In this document: positions 17,389 through 26,680 of the stretch, one piece after another
Numbering within the stretch: the stretch's first letter is position 1
Layout of the letters: the number at the start of each line of letters is the position of its first letter
Origin: Ruegeria sp. PrR005
Lineage (GTDB): Bacteria; Pseudomonadota; Alphaproteobacteria; Rhodobacterales; Rhodobacteraceae
Direction of reading: 5' to 3'
Length of the DNA stretch: 64,000 nucleotides
NCBI RefSeq assembly: GCF_010500245.1
Contig: NZ_JAAGOX010000007.1
Coordinates: forward strand, 50,216 to 114,215
Made by a program: the position numbers and the translations under genes
Notes under the pieces: generated by a model
The model's database searches: none
The model's input: only the letters and a program-made list of their open reading frames with translations
Told to the model about the DNA's origin: nothing

Positions 17389-20300
17389 TCAGAATATGAA
17401 GTCATTGGCATCCATGTCACCGATCAGGGCATTCTTGACCGTGATTACCGACCCAGCCCGATCACTGATCGAGACATCTGCGCCGACCTGCTGCATCAGC
17501 CCGCCGGTCAGGTCGGCAAAACTGGTGATACCGGACATCGCTGACAGGTCGATCTTTTCATTGTCGTTGAACTCGTCGAAATCCATGATCACGTCGTCTT
17601 CCGAACCATCCGCGAAAATGAAGATGTCATCTCCGGCCCCGCCGGTCAGGGTATCATTCCCAACTCCACCGGTCAGGTGATCGTCTCCGTCACCACCGTC
17701 GAAGGTGTTGTCTTCGGAGTTTCCGATCAGGTAGTCGTTCAACTCCGTTCCCAAAACGGCTTCTATCGAAGTGAAGGTGGCGATACCCCGCCATGGACCC
17801 ACCCCGGGGGTCGCGTCAGCGGTGTCCTTGGTCCAGACTTGTGTGCCCGCAAAGGTGAGATCGACCCAGATTGCGGAGCCGAAACCCGAGAAATCGGCGG
17901 TATCGAAGTCGTCTCCCCCGTCCAGCTGGTCGAGATCGCCGGCATTACTTTCCCAGAGGCGCAGAATGTCGTTGCCTCCACGGCCTTCCAGCGTATCGCT
18001 GCCCAGGCTGCCGGCGAGCAGGTTGTAGTCGTCAGAGCCACTCAACCAGTCATCGAAAGCCGTTCCGCGTATGATCTCGATTTCCACAAGATCAGCGATC
18101 GCCCGCCATGGACCGGGCCCGGGTGTGCCGTCGCTGGTGTCCTTTGTCCATACCTGATGGTCCACATAGTTCATGTCGACCCAGATTGCGGAGCCGAAGC
18201 CCGAGAAGTCAGCGGTATCCAGAAAATCGCCGCCGCTGCCGCCATCCAGAATATCGAGATCGCCGGCGGCGCTCTGCGACAGGATCAGGGTGTCATCACC
18301 TGCCTGTCCTTCCAGGGTGTCACTACCCAGACCACCGGCCAGGACGTTGGCATTGCCATCGCCCACGAGCACGTCGTCTTCACCCGTGCCGGTAAGGTTC
18401 TCGATGTTGCGCAGCTCGGCGATCTGCCGCCAGGGCCCGACCCCGGGCGCGGCCTCGGTGGTGTCCTTGGTCCAGGCCTCGCCATCGCCATAGGTCAGGT
18501 CGGCCCAGACCGCGACGCTCAGGCCCGAAAAATCGGCGGTGTCGGTGTCGGCGCCGCCATCGAGCGAGTCGAGATCGCCCGCAGTGCTCTGCCACAGGTT
18601 CAACAGATCGTTGCCATCGCCGCCCAGCAGCGTGTCATCGCCCAGGCCGCCCCGCAGCGTGTCGTCGCCCAGGCCGCCGTCCAGGAGGTTGGCATTGCCA
18701 TCGCCCACGAGCACGTCGTCTTCATCCGTGCCGGTGAGGTTCTCGATATTGCGCAGCTCGGCGATCTGCCGCCACGGCCCAACCCCGGGCGCGGCCTCGG
18801 TGCTGTCCTTGGTCCAGGCCTCGCCATCGCCATAGGTCAGGTCGGCCCAGACCGCAGAGCCAAAGCCCGAGAAATCGGCAGTGTCGGTGTCGGCGCCGCC
18901 ATCGAGCGAGTCGAGATCGCCCGCAGCACTACTATCGAATAGAAGCAACAGGTCGTTGCCATCGCCGCCCAGCAGGGTGTCACTGCCCAGGCCGCCTTGC
19001 AGGGTGTCGTCGCCCGCACCGCCGTTCAGAAGGTTGTCGTTGCCATCGCCATACAAGTAGTCACTGAAGTCCGTGCCGGTGAGGTTCTCGATGTTGCCCA
19101 GCTGGGCGATCTGCCGCCAAGTTACACCCACCGGCGCGGCCTCGGTGGTGTCCTTGGTCCAGGCCTCGCCCAAGGACAGGCCCGCCAGGACCGCGACGCC
19201 CAGGCCCGAGAAATCGGCGGTGTCGGTGTCGGCGCCGCCATCGAGCGAGTCGAGATCGCCCGCAGTGCTCTGCCACAGGCGCAACAGGTCGCCGCCATCG
19301 CCGCCCAGCAGGGTGTCACTGCCCAGGCCGCCTTCCAGGGTGTCGTCGTCCGCACCGCCATCCAGGAGGTTGGCATTGCCATCGCCCACGAACACGTCGT
19401 CTTCATCCGTGCCGACGAGGTTCTCGATGTTGCGCAGTTCGGCGATCTGCCGCCAGGGCCCGACCCCGGGCGCGGCGTTGTCGGTGTCCTTGGTCCAGGC
19501 CTCGCCATCGCCATAGGTCAGGTCGGCCCAGACCGCAGAGCCAAATCCCGAGAAATCGGCCGTGTCGGTGTCGGCACCACCATCGAGCGAGTCGAGATCG
19601 CCCGCGGTGCTCTGCCACAGGCGCAACAGGTCGTTGCCATCGCCGCCCAGCAGGGTGTCATTGCCCGTCCGGCCTTGCAGCGTGTCGTCACCTAGGCCGC
19701 CGCCTAGAAGGTTGTCGCCACCATCGCCCACGAGCACGTCGTCTTCATCCGTGCCGACGAGGTTCTCGATGTTGCGCAGCTCGGCGATCTGCCGCCATGC
19801 TCCGACCCCGGGCGCGGCCTCGGTCGTGTCCTTGGTCCAGGCCTCGCCATCGCCATAGGTCAGGTCGGCCCAGACCGCGACGCCCAGGCCCGAGAAATCG
19901 ACGCTATCGGTGTCGGCGCCGCCATCGAGCGAGTCGAGATCGCCCGCAGCACTCTGCCACAGGCGCAACAGGTCGTTGCCATCGCCGCCCAGCAGGGTGT
20001 CGTCACCCAGGCCGCCCCGGATCACGTCGTTATCAGCGCCACCGTCGATCACGTCAGTACCGGAATGGCCAGTCAGACTATCCTTTCCGCCCAGACCGTT
20101 GATCTCGACGCGCTCGACGCTGGTCAACGCGATCTGGAACAGGCCCAGATTGGTCCGTTGCAAGGTCAGGGTCCCGCCTTCAAGGAAGGAAACGTCATCT
20201 CCGGATCCATCGGAGAGGTTGACCTGTTGGGTATCGGTATCGCCGCCACCGTCGAATTCATCCGACCCGTCACCGTTGTTCCAGATCGCCAGATCGTTGC

Positions 20301-23277
20301 CATCGCCGCCCAGCAGGGTGTCATTGCCCGTCCGGCCTTGCAGGGTGTCGTCGCCCGCGCCACCGTTCAAGAGATTGACGTTGCTATCGCCTGCAAGCAC
20401 GTCGTCTTCATCCGTGCCGACGAGGTTCTCGATGTTGCGCAGCTCGGCGATCTGCCGCCATGCTCCGACCCCGGGCGCGGCTTCGGTGGTGTCCTTGGTC
20501 CAGGCCTCGCCATCGCCATAGGTCAGGTCGGCCCAGACCGCGACGCCCAGGCCCGAAAAATCGGCGGTGTCGGTGTCGGCGCCGCCATCGAGCGAGTCGA
20601 GATCGCCCGCAGTGCTCTCCCATAGACGCAACAGGTCGTTGCCATCGCCGCCCAGCAGGGTGTCGTCGCCCGCCCGGCCCTGCAGCGTGTCATCACCCGC
20701 GCCGCCGTTCAGGAGGTTGGCATTGTCATCGCCAAGCAGGTTGTCGTCGAAAGCCGTGCCGGTGGCGTCTTCGATTGAGACCAGATCGGCAAGCTGCCGC
20801 CAGGCACCCTGTCCTGATATGGCGTCACCGGTATCCTGGGTCCAGGCCTCGCCCAGCCCCGATCCGCCTCCGCCTTCCAGATCCACCAGAACTGCGGCAT
20901 CGAACAACGAGAAATCCGCGGCATCCTGACCGGCGCCGCCGTTCAGGGTGTCGATTTCGCCCGGGGTGCTGCTGAAGAGTTGCAGCGTGTCGTCGCCGTC
21001 TTCGCCCTGGAGATTGTCGCTGCCACCGGTGCCGCCATTCAGGATGTTCTGGGCGGAATCCCCGATCAGCCAGTCCGCAAAGGCGGTGCCATGCAGGTTT
21101 TCCACCGAAAACAGGTCGCCGAGGACACGCCATGAACCTGCGCCCGGCGCGGCGCTCTCTGTATCCCTGGTCCAGATCGCTTCCTGCGTATAATCCAGAT
21201 CGACCCATACGGCGGCGGAAAAGTCGTCGAAATCCGCGGTATCGGAACCCGAGCCGCCATTCATCGAATCGAAATCGCCCGGCGCGCTTTCCCAAAGCCT
21301 CAGGACGTCATCATTCGAGCCGCCGTTCAGCGTATCGCTGCCCGGCCCGCCATCGAGCGTATCGTCGCCCGACCCGCCGTTCAGTTCGTCATCGCCCGCA
21401 TCGCCCCGGAGCAGGTCGTTTTCGCCAAGGCCCAGGATCGTGTCGTCGCCCCCGTAACCGCGCAGGTCGTTGGCGGTCTGGTCCCCGGTGATATAGTCGT
21501 CCGTCATATCGACCAGCAGGGCGATCGCCTCATCGGCCTGTACCAGACCATAGCCGGTCAGGTTGTCATACCCGACGTCGAACGCGCTGGTTCCCGGGTC
21601 GTCCATGTCGATGCCGCTGGCCCGCAGCGCGTCATAGACCTGCTCGGGCGTGGCGCCGGGCACCCGTTCCAGCATCAGCGCCGCGATGGCGGCCACATGC
21701 GGGGCTGCCGCCGAGGTGCCAAAGAAGTTCGGAAATCCGTCAGGCTCGGAATCGAAGCCAAAGAAGGTGTTGTTGGTGCCGTCCACGCCGGTCACGTCGA
21801 CACGCTGGCGGATTTCCGGGGTGGCAAGCCGGGTGCCGTTCACGTCGAACAGGATCGGGCTGTCGCCGAACGAGGTGAAGGTTTCGGGCACCGGCGGGGT
21901 GACCCCAAAGGCAGGGGTCTGCTGGTAATAGGACGCCGCCACGCCCAGGCCGCCTTCGGCTGAATTGTGCCCATAGGAGGTACCCGATCCGGTGTGATAT
22001 TCGGCATCCAGCGTGCCGCCCCTGTAATCGACATATTGCAGCAGGCCTGGCACCGGCCCGGCCCAGCCCTGGATGACAAGTTCGTAGGTGTAGCTTGTCG
22101 TGAGTGAGTAGTTTATTATTTGGAGGGCTTCAACCGGGTCCCCCCCGCCCACGTTATCGTTATTTCCCCCCGCAAGTGGAATGTCATCACGCAGGACATA
22201 AAAATCAACATCGCTCTGGGACCCGCCCGATCCCGGCGCCCCGGTCAGGAAGGGTTGATCCCACTGCAAGACGAGAAGAGCCCGTTCTTGTGGGCCAAGA
22301 ACGAAGGACTGCCGCGTGTCCACCCCGGGGCCGGGGTCGAAATCATGCCACAGGTCCTGTCCGCCGAACCCGATGATCGACATCAGCTGCGGGTCCGAAA
22401 CGAAATCCCCCTCGCTGCGATAAGAGGAGCGTGCCCGGTTTCCGGCCGAGGAGAAATAGGCCACCCCGTCCGCGGCGACCTGGTTCACGGCCTGCGCCAC
22501 GATCCCGTCCTGGAACATCGGTTCGGTAAAATAGATGACGTCGTCGACAACGACATCCGAGATGGCGCCAAGCTCCAGGATGCCATTGGCGAAATCCGCC
22601 ATCCCGTTGAAGGCGGTGTGAAAGGCAAGGTCCGCGCCCGGGGCGAGGTCGTGCACAAGCTGCGCCATGGCCCGGCCTTCGTCGCTGCCGCCAACGGCCA
22701 TATCGTCGAGAACGTTGACGCCCGCCGGAAGATCGCCCGTACCGATATCGGTGGCATAGCCACCCAGATTGTCGAAACTGTCGGACAGGATACCGACCGT
22801 GGTGCCCGCCCCGGTCACACTGTCATTGCCAAAGGCGACATCCACCGCATGGCCCTGGTAGGCCTGGCTCAGCACCGATCCCGCATTGGTGGCGGCGTAG
22901 GAGGGCATCGCAAAGGCGAGACCCTGAACCAAATTCAGCGCCCCCAGCATCTCCAGCGGCACCAGCGCGCTGACGACGTTGGAAAAGGTCGAGATATTCG
23001 CCGCCCCCAGCGACTGGAGCTGCGCCACCACCCCGCCAACGTCGTCTGTCGCCGTGATATCGACCACGATGGAGCCATTCTGGATCGGCGCGCTCGAGTT
23101 GGACGAGACGAACCCGGCCAGCGCCTCTTGGTGCGAACCGGGCAGGTTGTTGCGCATATATGCCTGTGTCAGGAACTGGGAGACCTCCCGTTCGATGCTG
23201 TCCAGACCAAGCCAGAGCTTCTGATTGATCGGTTTGCCGGTTGCGGACAAATTTATTTGCGGCAGGTTGACAGACAT
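17389..23277 (-). CDS. RTX serine peptidase, S8/S53-like catalytic domain with long repeat tail
   Basis: This is a 1962-residue protein. The catalytic domain spans about residues 155-585: TVGILSDSFD (Asp166), AYFSSAGNRA (Asn280, oxyanion position) and FFGTSAAAPHVAAIAALML (Ser522). Where subtilisins have the catalytic His motif HGTHVAG, it reads GSDEGRAMAQLVHD, so the residue is Glu200; this resembles the Glu/Asp/Ser triads of sedolisin-type (S53-like) enzymes. From about 600 to 1880 there are ten modules of roughly 110 residues. Each has an RTX nonapeptide block (for example DTLLGGDGND) and a beta block with AVWADLTYGDGEAWTKD. The C-terminus ends in IVTVKNALIGDMDANDFIF-like hydrophobic residues, typical of type I secretion substrates; there is no N-terminal signal peptide. 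Shine-Dalgarno GGGAGAG precedes the ATG. The likely role is an extracellular calcium-dependent peptidase. Confidence 0.85.
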   Translation of the reverse strand: MSVNLPQINLSATGKPINQKLWLGLDSIEREVSQFLTQAYMRNNLPGSHQEALAGFVSSNSSAPIQNGSIVVDITATDDVGGVVAQLQSLGAANISTFSNVVSALVPLEMLGALNLVQGLAFAMPSYAATNAGSVLSQAYQGHAVDVAFGNDSVTGAGTTVGILSDSFDNLGGYATDIGTGDLPAGVNVLDDMAVGGSDEGRAMAQLVHDLAPGADLAFHTAFNGMADFANGILELGAISDVVVDDVIYFTEPMFQDGIVAQAVNQVAADGVAYFSSAGNRARSSYRSEGDFVSDPQLMSIIGFGGQDLWHDFDPGPGVDTRQSFVLGPQERALLVLQWDQPFLTGAPGSGGSQSDVDFYVLRDDIPLAGGNNDNVGGGDPVEALQIINYSLTTSYTYELVIQGWAGPVPGLLQYVDYRGGTLDAEYHTGSGTSYGHNSAEGGLGVAASYYQQTPAFGVTPPVPETFTSFGDSPILFDVNGTRLATPEIRQRVDVTGVDGTNNTFFGFDSEPDGFPNFFGTSAAAPHVAAIAALMLERVPGATPEQVYDALRASGIDMDDPGTSAFDVGYDNLTGYGLVQADEAIALLVDMTDDYITGDQTANDLRGYGGDDTILGLGENDLLRGDAGDDELNGGSGDDTLDGGPGSDTLNGGSNDDVLRLWESAPGDFDSMNGGSGSDTADFDDFSAAVWVDLDYTQEAIWTRDTESAAPGAGSWRVLGDLFSVENLHGTAFADWLIGDSAQNILNGGTGGSDNLQGEDGDDTLQLFSSTPGEIDTLNGGAGQDAADFSLFDAAVLVDLEGGGGSGLGEAWTQDTGDAISGQGAWRQLADLVSIEDATGTAFDDNLLGDDNANLLNGGAGDDTLQGRAGDDTLLGGDGNDLLRLWESTAGDLDSLDGGADTDTADFSGLGVAVWADLTYGDGEAWTKDTTEAAPGVGAWRQIAELRNIENLVGTDEDDVLAGDSNVNLLNGGAGDDTLQGRTGNDTLLGGDGNDLAIWNNGDGSDEFDGGGDTDTQQVNLSDGSGDDVSFLEGGTLTLQRTNLGLFQIALTSVERVEINGLGGKDSLTGHSGTDVIDGGADNDVIRGGLGDDTLLGGDGNDLLRLWQSAAGDLDSLDGGADTDSVDFSGLGVAVWADLTYGDGEAWTKDTTEAAPGVGAWRQIAELRNIENLVGTDEDDVLVGDGGDNLLGGGLGDDTLQGRTGNDTLLGGDGNDLLRLWQSTAGDLDSLDGGADTDTADFSGFGSAVWADLTYGDGEAWTKDTDNAAPGVGPWRQIAELRNIENLVGTDEDDVFVGDGNANLLDGGADDDTLEGGLGSDTLLGGDGGDLLRLWQSTAGDLDSLDGGADTDTADFSGLGVAVLAGLSLGEAWTKDTTEAAPVGVTWRQIAQLGNIENLTGTDFSDYLYGDGNDNLLNGGAGDDTLQGGLGSDTLLGGDGNDLLLLFDSSAAGDLDSLDGGADTDTADFSGFGSAVWADLTYGDGEAWTKDSTEAAPGVGPWRQIAELRNIENLTGTDEDDVLVGDGNANLLDGGLGDDTLRGGLGDDTLLGGDGNDLLNLWQSTAGDLDSLDGGADTDTADFSGLSVAVWADLTYGDGEAWTKDTTEAAPGVGPWRQIAELRNIENLTGTGEDDVLVGDGNANVLAGGLGSDTLEGQAGDDTLILSQSAAGDLDILDGGSGGDFLDTADFSGFGSAIWVDMNYVDHQVWTKDTSDGTPGPGPWRAIADLVEIEIIRGTAFDDWLSGSDDYNLLAGSLGSDTLEGRGGNDILRLWESNAGDLDQLDGGDDFDTADFSGFGSAIWVDLTFAGTQVWTKDTADATPGVGPWRGIATFTSIEAVLGTELNDYLIGNSEDNTFDGGDGDDHLTGGVGNDTLTGGAGDDIFIFADGSEDDVIMDFDEFNDNEKIDLSAMSGITSFADLTGGLMQQVGADVSISDRAGSVITVKNALIGDMDANDFIF
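18340..20660. repeat. near-identical DNA repeats of about 340 bp inside the RTX peptidase
   Basis: The repeated segment coding for the AEAWTKD-type module recurs at about 18.4, 18.75, 19.1, 19.44, 19.78 and 20.45 kb. For instance TCGGCGATCTGCCGCCA is found in most copies with a spacing of about 340 bp. The last gap (about 19.78 to 20.45 kb) is twice as long because a different block (about 20.03-20.29 kb) is inserted. Identity is high at nucleotide level, so the copies were made or homogenised recently. Confidence 0.7.
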
Positions 23278-23610
23278 GGAATTTCTCTCCCGTTCGAAAC
23301 GGCACTGCCCATCGTGCGGCGGTCAGACAAGGGATGCTGACAATGGATCGTGACATTTCGGCAAAATATTCGATGCATTATTAACAAGTTTTTTAAAAAA
23401 ACAATAATTGACAATGGCTTGCATACGTGAATGCGAAAGATCTCCGGTTGTTGCCGTGATAGGTGGGCTGAAGAGTGGATCCTTGCCGGACATTTCGGGG
23501 CAAGGTGACCTTTCCTGTCGACATGAGTAGAGAGAGAAACGGTGGGCAAATCAGCCGGGTAGACGGTGAAACATGCTTTGCGAACGGTAAGTGCAGATGG
23601 AGATGAGCAG
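23278..23610. promoter_or_regulatory. divergent promoter region between RTX peptidase and methyltransferase
   Basis: 333 bp lie between two diverging genes. The stretch about 23370-23425 is strikingly AT-rich for this genome and contains a TTGACA at 23408-23413. No good -10 is found at the right spacing, so the promoter location is only suggested. No gene is seen. Confidence 0.35.
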
Positions 23611-24330
23611 ATGACAGAGGATCTTGCCACGGCCTATGACAAGCGTGTCATGAAAGGGGCGGCGCAGGATTTCCTGCGGCAGGTCGGCCATACAGAAGGC
23701 GGTGCTCCGATCACGGACAGGCAACTTGCCGCGATGACCGGTGATCTGGAAACCCTTCTGGATCTTGATCCGTCAGATCGTTTGCTGGACCTGTGCTGTG
23801 GGAACGGGGCGGTGACCGTGCGGCTGGCGCCGCGCGTGGCGGCCTGCACGGGTCTGGATCTGTCGGGGCACCTGATCGATGTGGCGCGAAAATACAACGC
23901 ACCGGTCAATACCACATATCAGCAGGCGGACCTTAAGCGGCTGCCACAGATACCACCGCTGGAGCCGGAACCTTTCTCGAAGGTTCTGATGCATGCGGCC
24001 TTGCAACATTTCCGCCCGGCGGACCTGGAACCGCTGTTGCGCGCGATCCTGGCGCGCTGTGGGCCGGACCCGGTCATCGTTTTTGGTTTCGTGCCGGAGC
24101 ATGGCAAGCAGAGATTCCTGTTCAACACCCTGCGCAAGCGGTTGTACCGGGCCTATCTGCAGGTAACGGGACAGGATGTCTTTGGCCATTGGTGGTCCCG
24201 GCGGGATCTGGAGACAGTCGCCGACAAGCTGGGACTGAGCTGTTCGTTCCACCCCGTCGATGCCAGTCTTGCGGCGGCGGCCTATCGTTTCAATGTGCGG
24301 ATGTCGGTTGCGTCTCGTTCGAAGGGGTAA
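23611..24330 (+). CDS. class I SAM-dependent methyltransferase
   Basis: This is a 239-residue protein. The SAM-binding glycine loop is DRLLDLCCGNGAVTVRLAP, followed by an acidic beta-2 end in CTGLDLSGHLIDVARKYN and a motif-III-like region KVLMHAALQHFRPADLEPL, the order of class I Rossmann methyltransferases. I chose the ATG at 23611 because GGAG lies a proper distance upstream; an earlier in-frame ATG at 23566 has no ribosome-binding site. The 3' end overlaps the convergent glycosyltransferase-like gene by 49 bp. Substrate unknown; neighbours (aminotransferase, sulfotransferase, FemAB-like) suggest modification of a nucleotide sugar or of the glycan. Confidence 0.82.
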   Translation: MTEDLATAYDKRVMKGAAQDFLRQVGHTEGGAPITDRQLAAMTGDLETLLDLDPSDRLLDLCCGNGAVTVRLAPRVAACTGLDLSGHLIDVARKYNAPVNTTYQQADLKRLPQIPPLEPEPFSKVLMHAALQHFRPADLEPLLRAILARCGPDPVIVFGFVPEHGKQRFLFNTLRKRLYRAYLQVTGQDVFGHWWSRRDLETVADKLGLSCSFHPVDASLAAAAYRFNVRMSVASRSKG

Positions 24331-25247
24331 TGTCCACCGGTCACAGCACGCACATGCGCCTGAAAGACCGCATTGGATCCTGTCAGGGCAAGACCCAGAA
24401 ATCTGTCGAATTCGTCCCGGGACGCGAATATCCGGTCTCGCCGAAACACGCCCTGTCGCAGATAGTGCAGGAACACGATTTCCTCGAGGTCGTCCGGGTA
24501 CAGCGCATCGGCTCTTGGATCGTTCGGGAAATTGTATCGCATTGGGAGGGCGCAGGTTTCCAGGCCGGCTCTGTCGGCGGCCAGGGGCACTTCGATCTGC
24601 GGTCCCCACCAGGGTCCGACACATGCGTGCAGAGATTCACGGATATCCGCAGCTGCGCGGTAAAAGGCGTCAAGGCTCTTCGGGGGGCCAGCAAGCACCC
24701 CGTAGTTGATGTAGAAAGGAGCTTGGGGCGGCGTGTCGAGAGGAGTCAGCGTATAGCGGTAGGGGCGTTCGATGTCATGTCCAAGGATCTCCTGGGCAAT
24801 CCGTGGCCAGTCCAAATCCGGCAGACGGTCTTCAAGCTTACGTCCTTCAAGGGGAAAGTGGAAATGCGCGATCACCCCTCCGAGAGCCGAGCGGGACATC
24901 AGGTCAAGAGCCATGTCGCGAAATGGCCGGATCGGAGCAACATCCGCATCGCAGAGGAATGCCAGATCGCAATCGGGCCGGATCAGTTCGAAACGCTTGA
25001 GATGCTGGGCGGCGTAACCTTCTGCCTCGGGGTCCCCCGACGCGGAATAAGCCCAAGCCACTTCGATACCTTCAAAATACGGCTTCCAGTGTTCGGGCAG
25101 TTCTTCCTTGTCGGAATCTCCGAACACCGCCACCAGCCGGGATTTCGCATATTCACCGCCCAGAGCGTTGAGGCACAAGCGAAAGAACGCGATCTGTCCG
25201 CAGAAACCGTCCGTAAGACTCGCGGCGATGAGAAAGTCGTATTTCAT
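24282..25247 (-). CDS. glycosyltransferase-like protein (nucleotide-sugar transferase fold)
   Basis: This 321-residue protein starts at the ATG at 25247, with MKYDFLIAASLTDGF as the natural beta-strand beginning of the fold. The longer frame up to 25325 adds a low-complexity Ala-rich leader with no plausible ribosome-binding site. It carries CDLAFLCDADVAPIRPF with the D-x-D metal site, APFYINYGVLAGPPKSLDAF and WWGPQIEVPLAADRAGLETC, a block order typical of GT-A fold enzymes. Family assignment is not firm because I recognise no specific family signature. It is convergent with the methyltransferase (49-bp 3' overlap). Confidence 0.7.
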   Translation of the reverse strand: MKYDFLIAASLTDGFCGQIAFFRLCLNALGGEYAKSRLVAVFGDSDKEELPEHWKPYFEGIEVAWAYSASGDPEAEGYAAQHLKRFELIRPDCDLAFLCDADVAPIRPFRDMALDLMSRSALGGVIAHFHFPLEGRKLEDRLPDLDWPRIAQEILGHDIERPYRYTLTPLDTPPQAPFYINYGVLAGPPKSLDAFYRAAADIRESLHACVGPWWGPQIEVPLAADRAGLETCALPMRYNFPNDPRADALYPDDLEEIVFLHYLRQGVFRRDRIFASRDEFDRFLGLALTGSNAVFQAHVRAVTGGHYPFERDATDIRTLKR

Positions 25248-25471
25248 CGAATGCTTCTTTCGATCAATGCTTGATAGGTTTCGATTTCCACGCGTTATAT
25301 CGCATCTTGCAGCAGCCGCAGCCACCGCTATCGAGCCAAATCCGTGTCTTTCGCGAAGTTTGCAACCGCTGCAAGGCTACTATAGACCCGAGATGAAAGA
25401 CCTTTGGTTTTCCAACAGATTGATTACTCGGAATATCCCGCAGGCAACGGATTGTGAAAGATGGATTCAGC

Positions 25472-26674
25472 ATGACGCCCAAACGCAGGGTAGACAATCT
25501 GGCGCTCTTTGGTGGAGAACGTCTGTTTTCCGAACCGCGGCATGTGAACAAGCCCAATACCCCTCCGCGGGAACTTTTCGATCGTTATCTGGACACAGCC
25601 TGGAGCGCCGCCTGGTTCTCGAATGATGGCCCTCTGTTGCGCCGCTTCGAAGCCCGCCTGTGCGAACAGCTCGACGTAAGGCATTGCATCGTCACGTGCA
25701 ACGCAACCGCCGCTCTGGACATAGCATTGCAGGCGCTGCGGCTTCCTGCCGGCGGCGAGGTCATTCTGCCTTCATATACATTTGTCTCTACGGCCAACGT
25801 GCTCCAGCTTGCGGGGCTGAAGCCGGTCTTTTGCGATATTGCCGCCGACAGCATGAATGCCGACCCAGAGCAATGTTCGCGCCTGATATCCTCCGATACG
25901 GTCGCCATCATCCCAACGCATGTCTGGGGGACCCCCTGTGATATCGACGCGCTCCAGGCCTTGAGTGAACGGTCCGGCGTGCCGCTGCTTTTCGACGCGG
26001 CTCATGCCTATGGGGCCGTTCATGGGACCCGTCGGATTGGCGGTTTTGGGCTGGCCGAGATATTCAGCCTGCACGCCACCAAGGCGCTACATGCCTTCGA
26101 GGGAGGGATCATCGCGACGGATGACGATGCGCTGGCCGACGACCTGCGCTTGCGCCGGAACTTCGGGTTTTCGGGCATCGACCAGGTGGACCTGCCCGGG
26201 GTCAATGCGAAGATGTCCGAGGCACATGCGGCCATGGGCCTTGCGAACCTGGATGTGTTTCCGCAGACAATCGCCGCCAGCCGGCTCTGTCACGAGACGT
26301 ATGAGCAAGGGTTGCGGGGCATTCCCGGTCTGGTTCTGCGCATGCCGGATCCCGCATCGCAGCCCAACTATCACTACGTGGTGGCCGAGCTGGATGCCCC
26401 CCGGTTCGGGATGGACCGCGATACGCTGACCAAGCTTCTGTTCGCCGAAAACATCTGGGCGCGCCGGTATTTCTATCCCGGGGTGCATCGGATGACGCCG
26501 CATCTTCCCCTTGCTCCGCAAGCCCCTGTTTCGTTGCCACAGACCGAAAGGGCCTGCAACAGGGTTCTGGTCCTGCCCGCCGGGGCCGCGATCGATCTCG
26601 ATGATGTCAGGGCGATCTGCACCTTGCTTCGGTTCATTTCCGAAAACGCCGCGGTCATCGCCGGCCGCGGCTGA
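25472..26674 (+). CDS. DegT/DnrJ/EryC1/StrS-type aminotransferase
   Basis: This is a PLP-dependent sugar aminotransferase homologue (400 residues). The expected pattern is intact: CIVTCNATAALDIALQAL (substrate and phosphate contact), VILPSYTFVSTANVL, IIPTHVWGTPCDIDAL, LLFDAAHAYGAVH (Asp that pairs with the PLP ring nitrogen) and IFSLHATKALHAFEGGII with the Schiff-base Lys (residue 204 from this start). The usual product is a 4- or 3-amino sugar nucleotide or glycan precursor. A GTG at 25454 is six codons upstream; I prefer the ATG at 25472, which has GGA at a sensible spacing. The stop lies 6 bp from the stop of the convergent FemAB-like gene. Confidence 0.87.
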   Translation: MTPKRRVDNLALFGGERLFSEPRHVNKPNTPPRELFDRYLDTAWSAAWFSNDGPLLRRFEARLCEQLDVRHCIVTCNATAALDIALQALRLPAGGEVILPSYTFVSTANVLQLAGLKPVFCDIAADSMNADPEQCSRLISSDTVAIIPTHVWGTPCDIDALQALSERSGVPLLFDAAHAYGAVHGTRRIGGFGLAEIFSLHATKALHAFEGGIIATDDDALADDLRLRRNFGFSGIDQVDLPGVNAKMSEAHAAMGLANLDVFPQTIAASRLCHETYEQGLRGIPGLVLRMPDPASQPNYHYVVAELDAPRFGMDRDTLTKLLFAENIWARRYFYPGVHRMTPHLPLAPQAPVSLPQTERACNRVLVLPAGAAIDLDDVRAICTLLRFISENAAVIAGRG

Positions 26675-26680
26675 GCCGCT

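Noticed and set aside
18340..20660. CRISPR-like array from the regular repeat spacing
   Set aside because: The unit is about 340 bp, not 28-40, and it is coding and in frame with the RTX peptidase; no cas genes are present.
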